Positions 45,138 to 54,728 of a DNA stretch of 64,000 nt are shown here, piece by piece (positions within the stretch are counted from its first letter, which is position 1; each line of letters starts with the position of its first letter). Made by a program: the position numbers and the translations under genes. Source of the stretch: CAVPXC01 sp963709505 (GTDB taxonomy: Bacteria; Chloroflexota; Anaerolineae; JAAEKA01); contig CAVPXC010000019.1 of NCBI GenBank assembly GCA_963709505.1, positions 164,294 through 228,293 of the forward strand, read 5' to 3'. Below the pieces are notes generated by a model. That model saw nothing but the letters and a program-made list of their open reading frames with translations. It searched no databases and was not told the DNA's origin.

Positions 45138-45540
45138 TCAGAGTTCGACAGCTTTGGCTTCGCGATCAAGATACGTGTAATAGGTCACGCCTCGCCCCGT
45201 GACCAGAATGACCTTCCCCATTCGTAGCCGTTTGGTTGCAAACAATGGGTGGTGCAATAGGGTTCGCAGCAGCCCAGAGATTTCAATAGCCCGCGAGTTC
45301 GGGCAAAGAGAAACAAGCCAAGCAGAAGTGATCGGTGATCGTTACCTTCTGCCAGAAATCGCGTTCGTTGATCGTTACAAATGTAGGTTGGTTTTGCTGC
45401 CGGAGCAGGTGAGGAATTGCATCGTCCTTGATCACGGTGTTGGGACGTAGATCTGTGATGAAGCAGACTTCGCCTTGGTACCAGCGGGCGATCTGTACCT
45501 CCAAATCGCGACCTAGCAACTGCTCGTCAAGCACGATCAT
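45138..45540 (-). pseudogene. PIN-like (DUF5615-type) toxin, frameshifted
   Basis: The intact part (45283-45540, 85 residues) reads MIVLDEQLLGRDLEVQIARW, VCFITDLRPNTVIKDDAIPH, PTFVTINERDFWQKV and CFSLPELAGY, a DUF5615-like PIN-fold toxin coupled (ATGA) to a DUF433 antitoxin. After an apparent extra C near 45297 the protein-like sequence continues in the next frame, reading SRAIEISGLLRTLLHHPLFA, RLRMGKVILVTGRGVTYYTY and ending at 45138. The joined product is about 132 residues. The N-terminal acidic residues needed for nuclease activity are present. Broken by real mutation or by a sequencing error. Confidence 0.6.
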
Positions 45541-45821
45541 CAGGCTGGCTCAAGGTGCGGTAGCGTGGCGATGAATTGGGAGTTGATCACGGTAATGGCT
45601 TCGATGATCGCCTCCTGCGGGACTCGGCCGCGATAGCCCGCCACGATTTGCTGGATGGTCTCACCAGCCGCCAGGCGCTCCAAAGTCCCGGTAATCTCAA
45701 TCCGGGTGTACTTGAAGGTGGGCCGGCCGCTGCACACATCCGGAGCGCGTACGACGTAACGTCCCAAAGAATAGTATTGATAGCTCTGATCACCAATCAT
45801 CTCAGTAATAAGTTGTCGCAT
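45540..45821 (-). CDS. DUF433-family antitoxin
   Basis: A 93-residue protein. SGRPTFKYTRIEITGTLERL and GETIQQIVAGYRGRVPQEAI match DUF433, a helix-turn-helix type found as antitoxin to PIN-like DUF5615 toxins. Start ATG 45821 behind AAGGAGA. An upstream in-frame extension to 46010 overlaps the promoter and is rejected. A sigma-70 promoter lies 60 bases upstream. Confidence 0.75.
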   Translation of the reverse strand: MRQLITEMIGDQSYQYYSLGRYVVRAPDVCSGRPTFKYTRIEITGTLERLAAGETIQQIVAGYRGRVPQEAIIEAITVINSQFIATLPHLEPA

Positions 45822-45881
45822 TAGAGATCTTCTCCTTACAGCGATGCCGAAATCATTCTTCGTGGGGATCGCTACAAATGT

Positions 45882-45954
<73 letters not shown>

Positions 45955-45998
45955 TCAACCCCAGAAACCTGCGCTAGATCATTGCGAAACGGAGGAAA

Positions 45999-46059
45999 AT
46001 GTGTAGACATCAGGTAGGGGAGTGATTTACCTTGCTAGGAGGTGCCCGATGTCTACACA
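45999..46059 (+). promoter_or_regulatory. Leader ORF and 12-bp inverted repeat across a start codon
   Basis: TGTGTAGACATC (46000-46011) pairs exactly with GATGTCTACACA (46048-46059). The second arm covers the ATG at 46049, and the ribosome-binding site AGGAGGTG (46038-46045) lies in the loop. An eight-codon ORF (MCRHQVGE, 45999-46025) behind GGAGGA overlaps the first arm. This layout would allow translational control by a leader peptide, or the palindrome may be a protein-binding operator. Confidence 0.5.
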
Positions 46060-46735
46060 AGGAAGAAAACACCACGAGTTCGGTGCGAGTTCCGAGGCCA
46101 TGCTTTTCTGGCAGGCCCAACATGGGTGTCAGGCGAGCATGAATTGGTTGATGGTCCAGCACGACGGGTTGGTACAAGCGGCGGTGCGGCGCCAAGTGTT
46201 GGGCGAGCTGCCTTTTACGGAAGCGTTGCAGGCGGGGCGGATCGGTCTGTGGTGTGCGATCCTGGGCTACGACGTGACGCAAGGGAACGCTTTTTCAACG
46301 TATGCCTGGCCGAGCATCGTGCGCCACGTATGGCGAGCAGCCAAGGGTCAAGCAAATGATTGGTTGAGCGTGGATGAGGAGGCGCTGGCAGCAGAACCGG
46401 CGGCTGATCCGGCGCTGGTCTGGGAAGAGCAGGCAGTGGTGCAAGCGGTGCACGATCTGGTGTATTGTCTGCCGGGGCGCCTACGCCAAGTGATGGTGGC
46501 GCGCTACGGCCTGGCGGGTGGGAAGGGGCAGAGCTACCGCCAGATCGGCGCCAGTCTGGGCTGCAGCGGGGAGTGGGCGCGACGCTTGCACACGGAGGCG
46601 TTGGTTTGGCTGCGACACCCGATCCATTCCCAGACGCTGCGCAGCCTGGTGGGGCGTCATGGCGTGGCAGACTACGAATGGGCGGATGCGCAAGCCCAAC
46701 GCTGGTTGCGTCAGCGGGGAGGGCGCCATGGCTGA
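46049..46735 (+). CDS. Sigma-70-like protein paired with a transposase
   Basis: A 228-residue sigma-factor-like protein. Region 2: MNWLMVQHDGLVQAAVRRQV, FTEALQAGRIGLWCAILGYD and GNAFSTYAWPSIVRHVWRAA (the FSTYAxxxIR signature). Region 4: LVYCLPGRLRQVMVARYGLA and SYRQIGASLGCSGEWARRLH (helix-turn-helix). Regions 1 and 3 are absent or short. The start is ATG 46049 behind AGGAGGTG. It overlaps the next gene, a DDE transposase, by eight bases. It may be a DNA-binding accessory protein of the element, or a real sigma factor that turns on transposase expression; both are inference. Confidence 0.8.
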   Translation: MSTQGRKHHEFGASSEAMLFWQAQHGCQASMNWLMVQHDGLVQAAVRRQVLGELPFTEALQAGRIGLWCAILGYDVTQGNAFSTYAWPSIVRHVWRAAKGQANDWLSVDEEALAAEPAADPALVWEEQAVVQAVHDLVYCLPGRLRQVMVARYGLAGGKGQSYRQIGASLGCSGEWARRLHTEALVWLRHPIHSQTLRSLVGRHGVADYEWADAQAQRWLRQRGGRHG

Positions 46736-48431
46736 GCACCTTGCGGCGGCGGCAGTGCGGGCACGCGACCCGCTCTTTGTCAGCCAGTGCAACTGGCCGG
46801 CCCTGCGCCAGCGCATGCCACTGCTCTGGCCGACGCCGGCGGATATCTCCCCTTCGCCCAAGAAAGACTATCGCTCGCACTACGTCTATCTGGGGTACGA
46901 CGATCTCGACGAGCCAGCACAGTGGTTCACGCTGGAGCCTTTCGACCTGGCCTTGCGCTTGATTGACTTCAGCCCTTTGCGGCCGCAATTGGCGCAATTG
47001 CTGGGCTGGACCTCCGCGCGCGGCCAGGTGCCCTTCGATCCGGTCTCCGTGTTTCTGCTCGTCGGCTGGCAAGTGACCAACGGGTGGAATTGCAGCCAGG
47101 CGCTGCGCCATCTGCGCCAACCACGCTACGCCGATTACGCCCAGCGCTTTGGCTTCCATGACCGTGTCTACCCCAGTGAGGGCGGCATTCGCTACTTCTT
47201 GACGACGCTGGGGCGCAACTCCCAAGCCCACGGCGAGATCATCACGATCACTGATGATGAGCAACACCTCGTGGCGGTGGCCGTCCAACGCCTCAATCAC
47301 CTGCTGAGCCAGTCCCTGAGCCTGATCCGGCAGACGGACCTGCTCAGTCCGCAAGTCTGGTCACACGCCTTGATCTGTCCCGATGGCATGCTGCATCCCG
47401 CCGCCTCGCACCTGGACTGCACCGCAGTCAGCGACACCTGCTACCTACCCACCTCGCCCGCCAAGCCGCGCCCTTGCCCCGCCCGGGACAAGGAACGCCA
47501 AGGCTGTGACTGTGCCACCTTGGCTTGCCAGGCCGCCTGTCGCCATGCCCCGTCGCGCGACCCAGAGGCGCGTTTCGTCTGGTACACCGGGTCCAATCAG
47601 CCGCAGGACAGCCCCAATCGGTCGCTCGATCCGAGCCAGGCGGTGCGTTCGAAAGGCAAGGGCGTCTACGGCTACCGCAGTCTGCCGCTCCAACTGGCTG
47701 ATCCAGCCCGCCACTTCAGCCTGGTCTTGCTGGATGACTTCCGCCCCGCCAACCAGCACGAGGAAATCCCCGTGGCGGCGCTCTTGAAACAGTTGCCCAC
47801 CTTCTATCCTGACCTCCAGGTCGATGCAGTGGTCGGTGACGCCGGCTTCGGCTATGACTGCGTGCTGTCTACCATTTACCGAGACCTCCATGCGTGCCGG
47901 GTCGTCGATCTACGGCGCCACGAAACCGACCAGAACAAAGACCTCTGGTCTGTGCGCCACTACGACGACACCGGTCGTCCCATCTGCTCCTTCGGCTATG
48001 CCTACACCGCCAACGGCTTTGACTACCAACGCCAACGCCACAAGTGGCTCTGTCAGCAAGCCTGCCGCCAAGGCGCACAGCCCGTCATCCCCTTGCCCGC
48101 CGGCATCGCACCTGATCCCTGCCCCTATGCCAGCCAGGAGCATTATCCGCACGGCCACCTGATCAACATCGCCGAGCGCTTCTCTGACGGCTCCATCCGC
48201 CTCGTACGCGACCTACCCTTCCAGTCTCCGGCCTGGGAGCGTCTCTACCACCAGGCCCGCAACGCCGTCGAGGGACGCAACGCCGCTTGCCTGCGCTGGG
48301 ACCTCAAACGCTTGCCGGTCTTTGGCCTGCTGCGCGCCAGGGCGCTCGACTTCCTGACCGATCTCTGGCTCAATCTGACCACCCTCACGCGTCTCGTCGC
48401 CGAGGCTACCGCCGCCTGCCGCTCCCCCTGA
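46728..48431 (+). CDS. DDE transposase, coupled to the sigma-like gene
   Basis: A 567-residue protein. N-terminal half: YRSHYVYLGYDDLDEPAQWF, FDPVSVFLLVGWQVTNGWNC and RFGFHDRVYPSEGGIRYFLT, which resembles IS1182/IS5-type transposases. Candidate catalytic residues: Asp in HLDCTAVSDTCY, Asp in VDAVVGDAGFGYDCVLS and Glu in NAVEGRNAACLRWDLKRL. A Cys-rich block (CPARDKERQGCDCATLACQ) near 250 may bind zinc. ATG lies within the upstream gene (ATGGCTGA overlap), so translation is coupled. The family is not named confidently; the second copy of the element is not in this window. Confidence 0.7.
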   Translation: MAEHLAAAAVRARDPLFVSQCNWPALRQRMPLLWPTPADISPSPKKDYRSHYVYLGYDDLDEPAQWFTLEPFDLALRLIDFSPLRPQLAQLLGWTSARGQVPFDPVSVFLLVGWQVTNGWNCSQALRHLRQPRYADYAQRFGFHDRVYPSEGGIRYFLTTLGRNSQAHGEIITITDDEQHLVAVAVQRLNHLLSQSLSLIRQTDLLSPQVWSHALICPDGMLHPAASHLDCTAVSDTCYLPTSPAKPRPCPARDKERQGCDCATLACQAACRHAPSRDPEARFVWYTGSNQPQDSPNRSLDPSQAVRSKGKGVYGYRSLPLQLADPARHFSLVLLDDFRPANQHEEIPVAALLKQLPTFYPDLQVDAVVGDAGFGYDCVLSTIYRDLHACRVVDLRRHETDQNKDLWSVRHYDDTGRPICSFGYAYTANGFDYQRQRHKWLCQQACRQGAQPVIPLPAGIAPDPCPYASQEHYPHGHLINIAERFSDGSIRLVRDLPFQSPAWERLYHQARNAVEGRNAACLRWDLKRLPVFGLLRARALDFLTDLWLNLTTLTRLVAEATAACRSP

Positions 48432-49971
<1,540 letters not shown>

Positions 49972-49997
49972 GCCCAAGACTTCGATCCTCCTATCTT

Positions 49998-50068
49998 GAA
50001 AATGTAGGGCAAATCGCCTGATTTGCCCATCCCGACCGGGCAAATCAAGCGATTTGCCCTACATTTTC
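49998..50068. repeat. Palindromic element with 19-bp inverted ends
   Basis: GAAAATGTAGGGCAAATCG (49998-50016) is repeated inverted at 50050-50068. Inside, GATTTGCCC and GGGCAAATC form a second arm pair. It sits at the start of the TPR gene. Confidence 0.85.
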
Positions 50069-50337
50069 ATCCACGGTTGTGCGCTCCACGCATGGGCGTC
50101 TGTCAAGAAATACTGATCACCAACGACTTTCATACTATCACAAACACATGCACTATCCCAAAGTCCAGGGACGCATTCCTGACGCGCAGGGAAGCCGGCG
50201 AATTGTCTGGAAAGGTCGTCCGACGGCAATGCCAATTCACTTTCTTTGACAGACCGTTTGTTCTATGGTACCATTCACACACTTTGTCGGGTGGAGATCA
50301 TGCTCGATTTATCGAGGGCGTTACCTCACGAAAGCAT

Positions 50338-50416
50338 AAAAAAACCCCCGTGGTTAGGGGGCACAGCCTAGCTCTCGTAAGAGCACCCACCAATACTGGC
50401 AGTATTCGGCTGAATT
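50338..50416 (-). ncRNA. Putative small RNA with promoter and terminator
   Basis: On the minus strand TTGGCG (50451-50446), a 17-base spacer and TATACT (50428-50423) predict a start near 50416. The transcript ends at CCCCC-TAACCAC-GGGGG followed by seven T (50361-50338). In between, CAGCC pairs with GGCTG and encloses two hairpins (AATACT..AGTATT and GCTCT-TACG-AGAGC with a UACG loop), a three-way junction. No ORF is present. No known RNA family is recognised. Confidence 0.5.
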
Positions 50417-50552
50417 TGTTATAGTATACACCTGAAGCATGTTTTCGCCAAAACGCACCTTGACTTTTCACAAGTGCTTCTCGAAAGTCGGTCCCGGTTT
50501 CATGGCGTAGCGCCAGTGAACGGATCCAACGACCAACACGGACTTACTCTCT

Positions 50553-50581
50553 TTGACAGAACAATTGATCAAGGATACGAT
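50553..50581 (+). promoter_or_regulatory. Promoter of the HicB/YgiT pair
   Basis: TTGACA (50553-50558), 17-base spacer, TACGAT (50576-50581). Start near 50588, 16 bases before the HicB ATG, with GGAG at 50591. Confidence 0.55.
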
Positions 50582-50603
50582 CGGCGACACGGAGATGGTG
50601 GGT

Positions 50604-50819
50604 ATGCACAACGAATTCACCGCAGTTATCGAGCGCGACGACGAATGGTTTATTGCCTGTAGCCCGGAAGTGCCGGGCGCTAACGGACAAGGACGCTCCA
50701 AGCAGGAGTGTCTGCAAAGCCTGACGGACGCAATCGCACTCATTCTGGAAGATGGCCGCGAAGATCGACTGCGCGATCTATCCGAAAACGCTGTTTTCGA
50801 GCTCGTGAATGTTGGATAA
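50604..50819 (+). CDS. HicB-family antitoxin-like protein
   Basis: A 71-residue protein. MHNEFTAVIERDDEWFIACS, PEVPGANGQGRSKQECLQSL and DAIALILEDGRED match the HicB partial RNase H fold. No HicA toxin is seen on either side. ATG 50604 is used because GGAG is nine bases upstream; upstream in-frame starts overlap the promoter. It overlaps the zinc-finger gene that follows by 11 bases. Confidence 0.8.
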   Translation: MHNEFTAVIERDDEWFIACSPEVPGANGQGRSKQECLQSLTDAIALILEDGREDRLRDLSENAVFELVNVG

Positions 50820-51051
50820 AGCGCCAAGTTGTCCAGGAGAATACGACGAGCGGCAAATCGTGCATACGGTTCGGTACCGCGGACAGGTCATCGTCATCGA
50901 TCATGTACCGGCCGAGGTATGCTCGGTCTGTGGTGATGTCCTACTAAAACCTGAGACTGTGCAAAAGATCGAGACTATATTGGATAGTGCAACCCAGCCT
51001 GCGACGACTGTCCCTCTATATGAGTTTGCGGCAGGCAGCATGGAAGTCTAA
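50809..51051 (+). CDS. YgiT-type zinc finger protein (degenerate first knuckle)
   Basis: An 80-residue protein. VPAEVCSVCGDVLLKPETVQ is the second knuckle and helix-linker typical of YgiT/MqsA-type proteins. The first knuckle reads CPGEYDE, so its second Cys is replaced by Glu. This may weaken zinc binding. It overlaps hicB and is probably its partner. Function unknown; the family is usually linked to toxin-antitoxin loci. Confidence 0.7.
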   Translation: MLDKAPSCPGEYDERQIVHTVRYRGQVIVIDHVPAEVCSVCGDVLLKPETVQKIETILDSATQPATTVPLYEFAAGSMEV

Positions 51052-51058
51052 CAAAGCC

Positions 51059-54000
51059 GTGTTTGCCGAAGTCGCAGTCCACACTCCTATGGCCCGGCGT
51101 ATGCAGACGGGGTCGGTCGGTCCCTCCGGGAGGCTACGCACAGACCGGCCCGAGCGATTTCGACGTGCCCGGCGACTTTGACGCGCCCGTCGGCATGACC
51201 TTCCACTACGCTGTGCCGGTCGAGCTGGAGGGTGTACTGCAACCGGGACACCTGGTCTGGGCGCCGTTTGGACGGGAGGAACTGCACGGCATTGTGCTGG
51301 CGCTGGTCAACGAGGCGCCGGAGGGTGTCCGGCCACGGACGCTGCTCGACCTCGTTACACCGGATCCCGTGTGTACTCCCGCTCAGCTTAGCTTGGCCAG
51401 GTGGCTCAGCGGCGCGTATCTGGCGCCCATCCTCGACTGCCTGCTGATGATGCTGCCGCCCGGCCTGGTGCAAAAGGCCGAGCCAGTGTTGGCGCTGACG
51501 CGCTCGGGCCGGCAAGCCCTGGCTGAGCCTGCACAACTGGCGCCTCCCCCTGCCGGCATCCAACAAATGACCTTCGACGTCGGCGATTTCGCCGCAATCG
51601 CGCACCCCGGCGCGTATTTCCCTCAATTCCCCGACTTCAAACCCGAACAACATGCCTTGCTCGCCGAGCTGCTCGCGCATGAGATGGTGCCCGAGCGCGT
51701 CCTTGCACGAGACGAGGGCGACCTGAGCCGGCGCAGCGTGGTCGATCCGCTCATTCAGGCTGGCCTCGTCGTCCGGCGTCGACGCATTACGGACCCGCCG
51801 ATCAAGCCCAAGACCGGCAAACAGGTCAGCCTGAGCGCCAACCAGGAAACCATCGATCAAGTATTGCCCACGCTCGGCCGCCAGTCCAAACAAGCGGACG
51901 TGCTGTCCTGGCTCGCCGCCAACGCCGAAGTCCGCCCTACGCAGGCGGCCGCGTGTGAGGTCGTCAACTGCACCCCGGCGCCGGTGCGGAGCCTGGCCGA
52001 GCGCGGCTGGCTGCGTATCGAACCGGATAAGACCCTCACGCTGCTTCTGTCACCGAATGAGGTCCCGGAGCGGCTGATCGAACTGCGCGGTGGCGAAAAG
52101 TACCGCCGCGTGCTCGCCGCGCTTGCCGCCGAGGCGGATCCCGTCTGGGTCGGCTGGCTCTATGCCGAGGCCGATACCGACCTCCCCACCTTGCGCGAGC
52201 TGGCCGCCGCCGGATTGATCCACCTGGCCGAGACCGAAGTTTGGCGCGATCCCCTGGCCGGCAAGGAGTACGTGGCCGACAAGGCGCCGGCTTTGACGGA
52301 GGATCAAGCGCGCGTTTGGATGGAAGTTGAACGAGGCATGAGAAATGATGAACGAGGAGTGATGAGTGATGAATTCGGAGTTCCGGATTCCGGATTCCGC
52401 ATTCATCATTCATCACTCCTCGCTCCTCCTTATCTCCTCCACGGCGTCACCGGCAGCGGTAAGACCGAGATCTATCTGCGGGCGATCGAGGCGACGCTGA
52501 AGGCAGGACGGCAGGCGATCGCCCTGGTGCCTGAGATTGCGCTGACTCCACAGACGATACGACGCTTTGCGGCCCGCTTCGGCGAAAAGGTGACGGTGTA
52601 TCATAGCGACCTGTCGCCCGGCGAGCGCTACGACGTCTGGCGGCGGGTAAGGGCGGGCGCTGTGGATGTGGTGGTGGGCACTCGATCGGCCCTGTTCTTG
52701 CCGATGCCGCGGTTGGGGTTGGTCGTGCTCGACGAAGAACACGACCCATCGTACAAGGAGAGCCAGCGCGCACCGCGCTACCATGCCCGCGACGCCGCCT
52801 TGCAACTCGGCCGGCTGACGGGCGCCACGGTGATCCTGGGCTCGGCGACGCCAGCACTGGAAACCTTCTACGCGTCTCAGTTGGGCCAGATCACTTTGTT
52901 GGAGCTGCCACGGCGAATTATGGGGCATGCGAAGGCGATCGCCGAACAGCAAAAGCAACTGCATCTGCGGCAGACTGTCTATCGTCCTTTGGATGCACTC
53001 CACACCGAAGCGCGCATGGCCGACCTGCCGCCCGTGCAGGTGGTCGACCTGCGCCAGGAACTGCGCGCCGGAAACCGGTCCATGTTCAGCCGGGTCCTGC
53101 ATGAGGCCATCGATAAGGTGTTGGCCGAAAAGCAGCAGGCGATCTTGTTTCTGAACCGCCGCGGTACGGCGACTTTCGTTATGTGCCGCGACTGCGGGCA
53201 CGTGCAGACATGTGAGTTTTGCGACGTGCCGCTGACCTATCACGAGGGACGGAGAGTGGAGAGTGGAAGGTGGAGGGTGGAGAGTGGGGAGCGGAGAGCG
53301 GAGGGCGGCGCGGGCGGGGTGGTGATTTGCCACCATTGCGGGCGGCGGGCGGTGGAGCCGGAGCGTTGCCCGGAGTGCGCCAGCCGGCGCATTCGCTACC
53401 TGGGCACGGGCACCGAGAAGATCGCCGAGATGGTCGGCTCCTTGTGGCCGCAGGCGCGGGTGGTGCGCTGGGACCGGGATGTGACGACCCGCAAGAATAG
53501 CCACGACGCGATCCTCAGCCAGTTCTCCAGCCACCAGGCCGACATCATGGTCGGCACGCAGATGATCGCCAAGGGGCTCGACCTGCCGCTGGTGACCCTC
53601 GTGGGCGTGATCAGCGCGGATGTGGGGCTGTATCTGCCCGATTTTCGTGCGGCGGAGCGCAGCTTCCAGTTGCTGACACAGGTGGCAGGCCGCGCCGGGC
53701 GCAGCCTGCTGGGCGGCCAGGTCATTATCCAGAGCTACAAGCCGGAGCATTACGTGATCCAGGCCGCCCGCCGCCATGATTACCTGGATTTCAGCCGGCA
53801 GGAGCTAGCCTTCCGCCGCCAGCTTGGCTATCCGCCCTTCCGCCGGCTGGCCCGGCTCGTCTTCGAACACAAGGAGCGGGAACGGGTCCAGGCCGAGTCC
53901 GAAGCCTTAGCGCGCGGGCTGCGCCTTGTCATCGCGGAACATGCGCTCCAGAATGTTGACCTGATCGGTCCCGCGCCTTGCTTTTTTGGCCGCGAACAGG

Positions 54001-54113
54001 GAAAATACCGCTGGCAGATCGTGGTGCGGGCGATCGATCCGGTGGCCTTCCTGCGTCTGGCGACCCTCCCGCCGGGCTGGCGGGTCGACGTGGATCCCGT
54101 GAACCTGCTTTAG
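51059..54113 (+). CDS. priA: Primosomal protein N' (PriA helicase) with repeat insertions and an N-terminal frameshift
   Basis: PriA is the helicase that restarts stalled replication. Conserved parts: GMTFHYAVPVELEGVLQPGH, LLHGVTGSGKTEIYLRAIEA (Walker A), VVGTRSALFLPMP, LVVLDEEHDPSYKESQRAPR (DEEH), four zinc-knuckle pairs (CRDCG, CEFC, CHHC, CPEC) and DIMVGTQMIAKGLDLPLV. The natural start FAEVAVHTPMARRM is in another frame (GTG 51059), whereas the rest is in the frame of 51063; a base is missing or extra near 51100-51150, in a palindromic segment. Two further in-frame repeat insertions occur at 52341 and 53252. Length about 1017 residues is long for PriA (about 730-850) because of these. Confidence 0.85.
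52341..52432. repeat. Heptamer palindrome inserted in frame in priA
   Basis: GATGAACGAGGAGTGATGAG... on the left and its imperfect complement on the right form a 26-bp hairpin. It lies just before the Walker A coding region and adds about 25 residues. Confidence 0.85.
53252..53307. repeat. Eight 7-bp tandem units inside priA
   Basis: GAGAGTG, GAGAGTG, GAAGGTG, GAGGGTG, GAGAGTG, GGGAGCG, GAGAGCG, GAGGGCG. They add a Glu/Arg-rich loop between the second and third Cys pairs of the zinc domain. The frame is kept. Confidence 0.9.
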
Positions 54114-54215
54114 TGAACCTGGTGGCCGTCGCCAACTCGCATGACTTGGACCGATACATGCTGAGCCCAATAGATGTTCGGCGCCCCTATCGTCATGGGC
54201 TGGCGGTTACGTGCT

Positions 54216-54243
54216 TTGACAAATAACTTGGCGTGGGTACAAT
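54216..54243 (+). promoter_or_regulatory. Putative promoter upstream of the RiPP cluster
   Basis: TTGACA (54216-54221), 16-base spacer, TACAAT (54238-54243). It lies 230 bases before the first gene of the cluster and just ahead of an IS110 remnant; it may belong to either. Confidence 0.45.
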
Positions 54244-54245
54244 AG

Positions 54246-54450
54246 ATGTACATACCGGCCTCTATATCCACAGAAAGGATGCCGGTCTTCAATTTGCTGG
54301 AGTTTTTCGACCACGTTTAAGTGGTCAACCCACGGGAGGTCAAACAGGTGCCCGGTCGCAAGACCGAAGTCGGTGATGCCGAATGGATTGCTTAACTCAT
54401 ACGCCATGAGCGGGCGTGCTCCACCGGGATTTATTGCGCGGTCTTAACGG
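54246..54450 (+). pseudogene. IS110-family transposase fragment
   Basis: Translated with frame changes and stops, this segment contains TGLYIH (compare TGVYW), PVFNLLEFFDHV, then VVNPREVKQVPGRKTEVGDA and EWIA, which match the E/D region of IS110 transposases (for example VNAQAVKRMPGRKTDLKDAEW of the copies here). Stops occur at 54318 and 54393. The remainder of the element is missing. It is not the same sequence as the two full copies. Confidence 0.6.
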
Positions 54451-54478
54451 GCGTGGATACCAGTCTGTGGAGGTCTGC

Positions 54479-54721
54479 GTGTTCGAAGAACCAACACCAA
54501 ACGGTCATCGGGGTAACGACGTGGCGGGTACCTTGGCGCCCACCGAACGGTCAATCTTTCGTGCTGAAGCCCTTCAGCGCTACAGGGAAAACCAAGACAA
54601 GGTAGTTCTGCCCCGTTTGATATCGCCACGGGTCTTTGGATTCCTGTGGATTCTGGCAATTCTGCTTCTACTGGCGGGATCCATGGTCGCATTCTGGCCT
54701 CTAATCGAGCAGAGCTTGTGA
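54479..54721 (+). CDS. HlyD N-terminal-like membrane stub in the RiPP cluster
   Basis: An 80-residue protein starting at GTG behind GGAGG. The middle, FRAEALQRYRENQDKVVLPR, is like the N-terminal cytoplasmic part of HlyD-type adaptors, followed by one TM helix (VFGFLWILAILLLLAGSMVA). The periplasmic barrel is absent. It is directly followed by the C39-peptidase exporter. It may be a truncated adaptor or a real short partner of the exporter. Confidence 0.6.
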   Translation: MFEEPTPNGHRGNDVAGTLAPTERSIFRAEALQRYRENQDKVVLPRLISPRVFGFLWILAILLLLAGSMVAFWPLIEQSL

Positions 54722-54728
54722 TAGCGAC

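Larger units (their letters stand above)
50069..50603. other. Gene-poor region with two promoters and a putative sRNA
   Basis: Two + strand promoters share the start TTTGACAGA: TTGACA (50246-50251)/TACCAT (50269-50274) and TTGACA (50553-50558)/TACGAT (50576-50581), both with 17-base spacers. The second one serves the HicB gene. After the first comes a possible 23-codon ORF (50300-50371, behind GGTGGAG), with the small RNA on the opposite strand. The sequence 50100-50240 holds nothing recognised. Confidence 0.5.

Noticed and set aside
50338..50361. The CCCCC/GGGGG hairpin as a terminator for a + strand gene
   Set aside because: The T run is only on the minus strand, so it can end only a minus-strand transcript.
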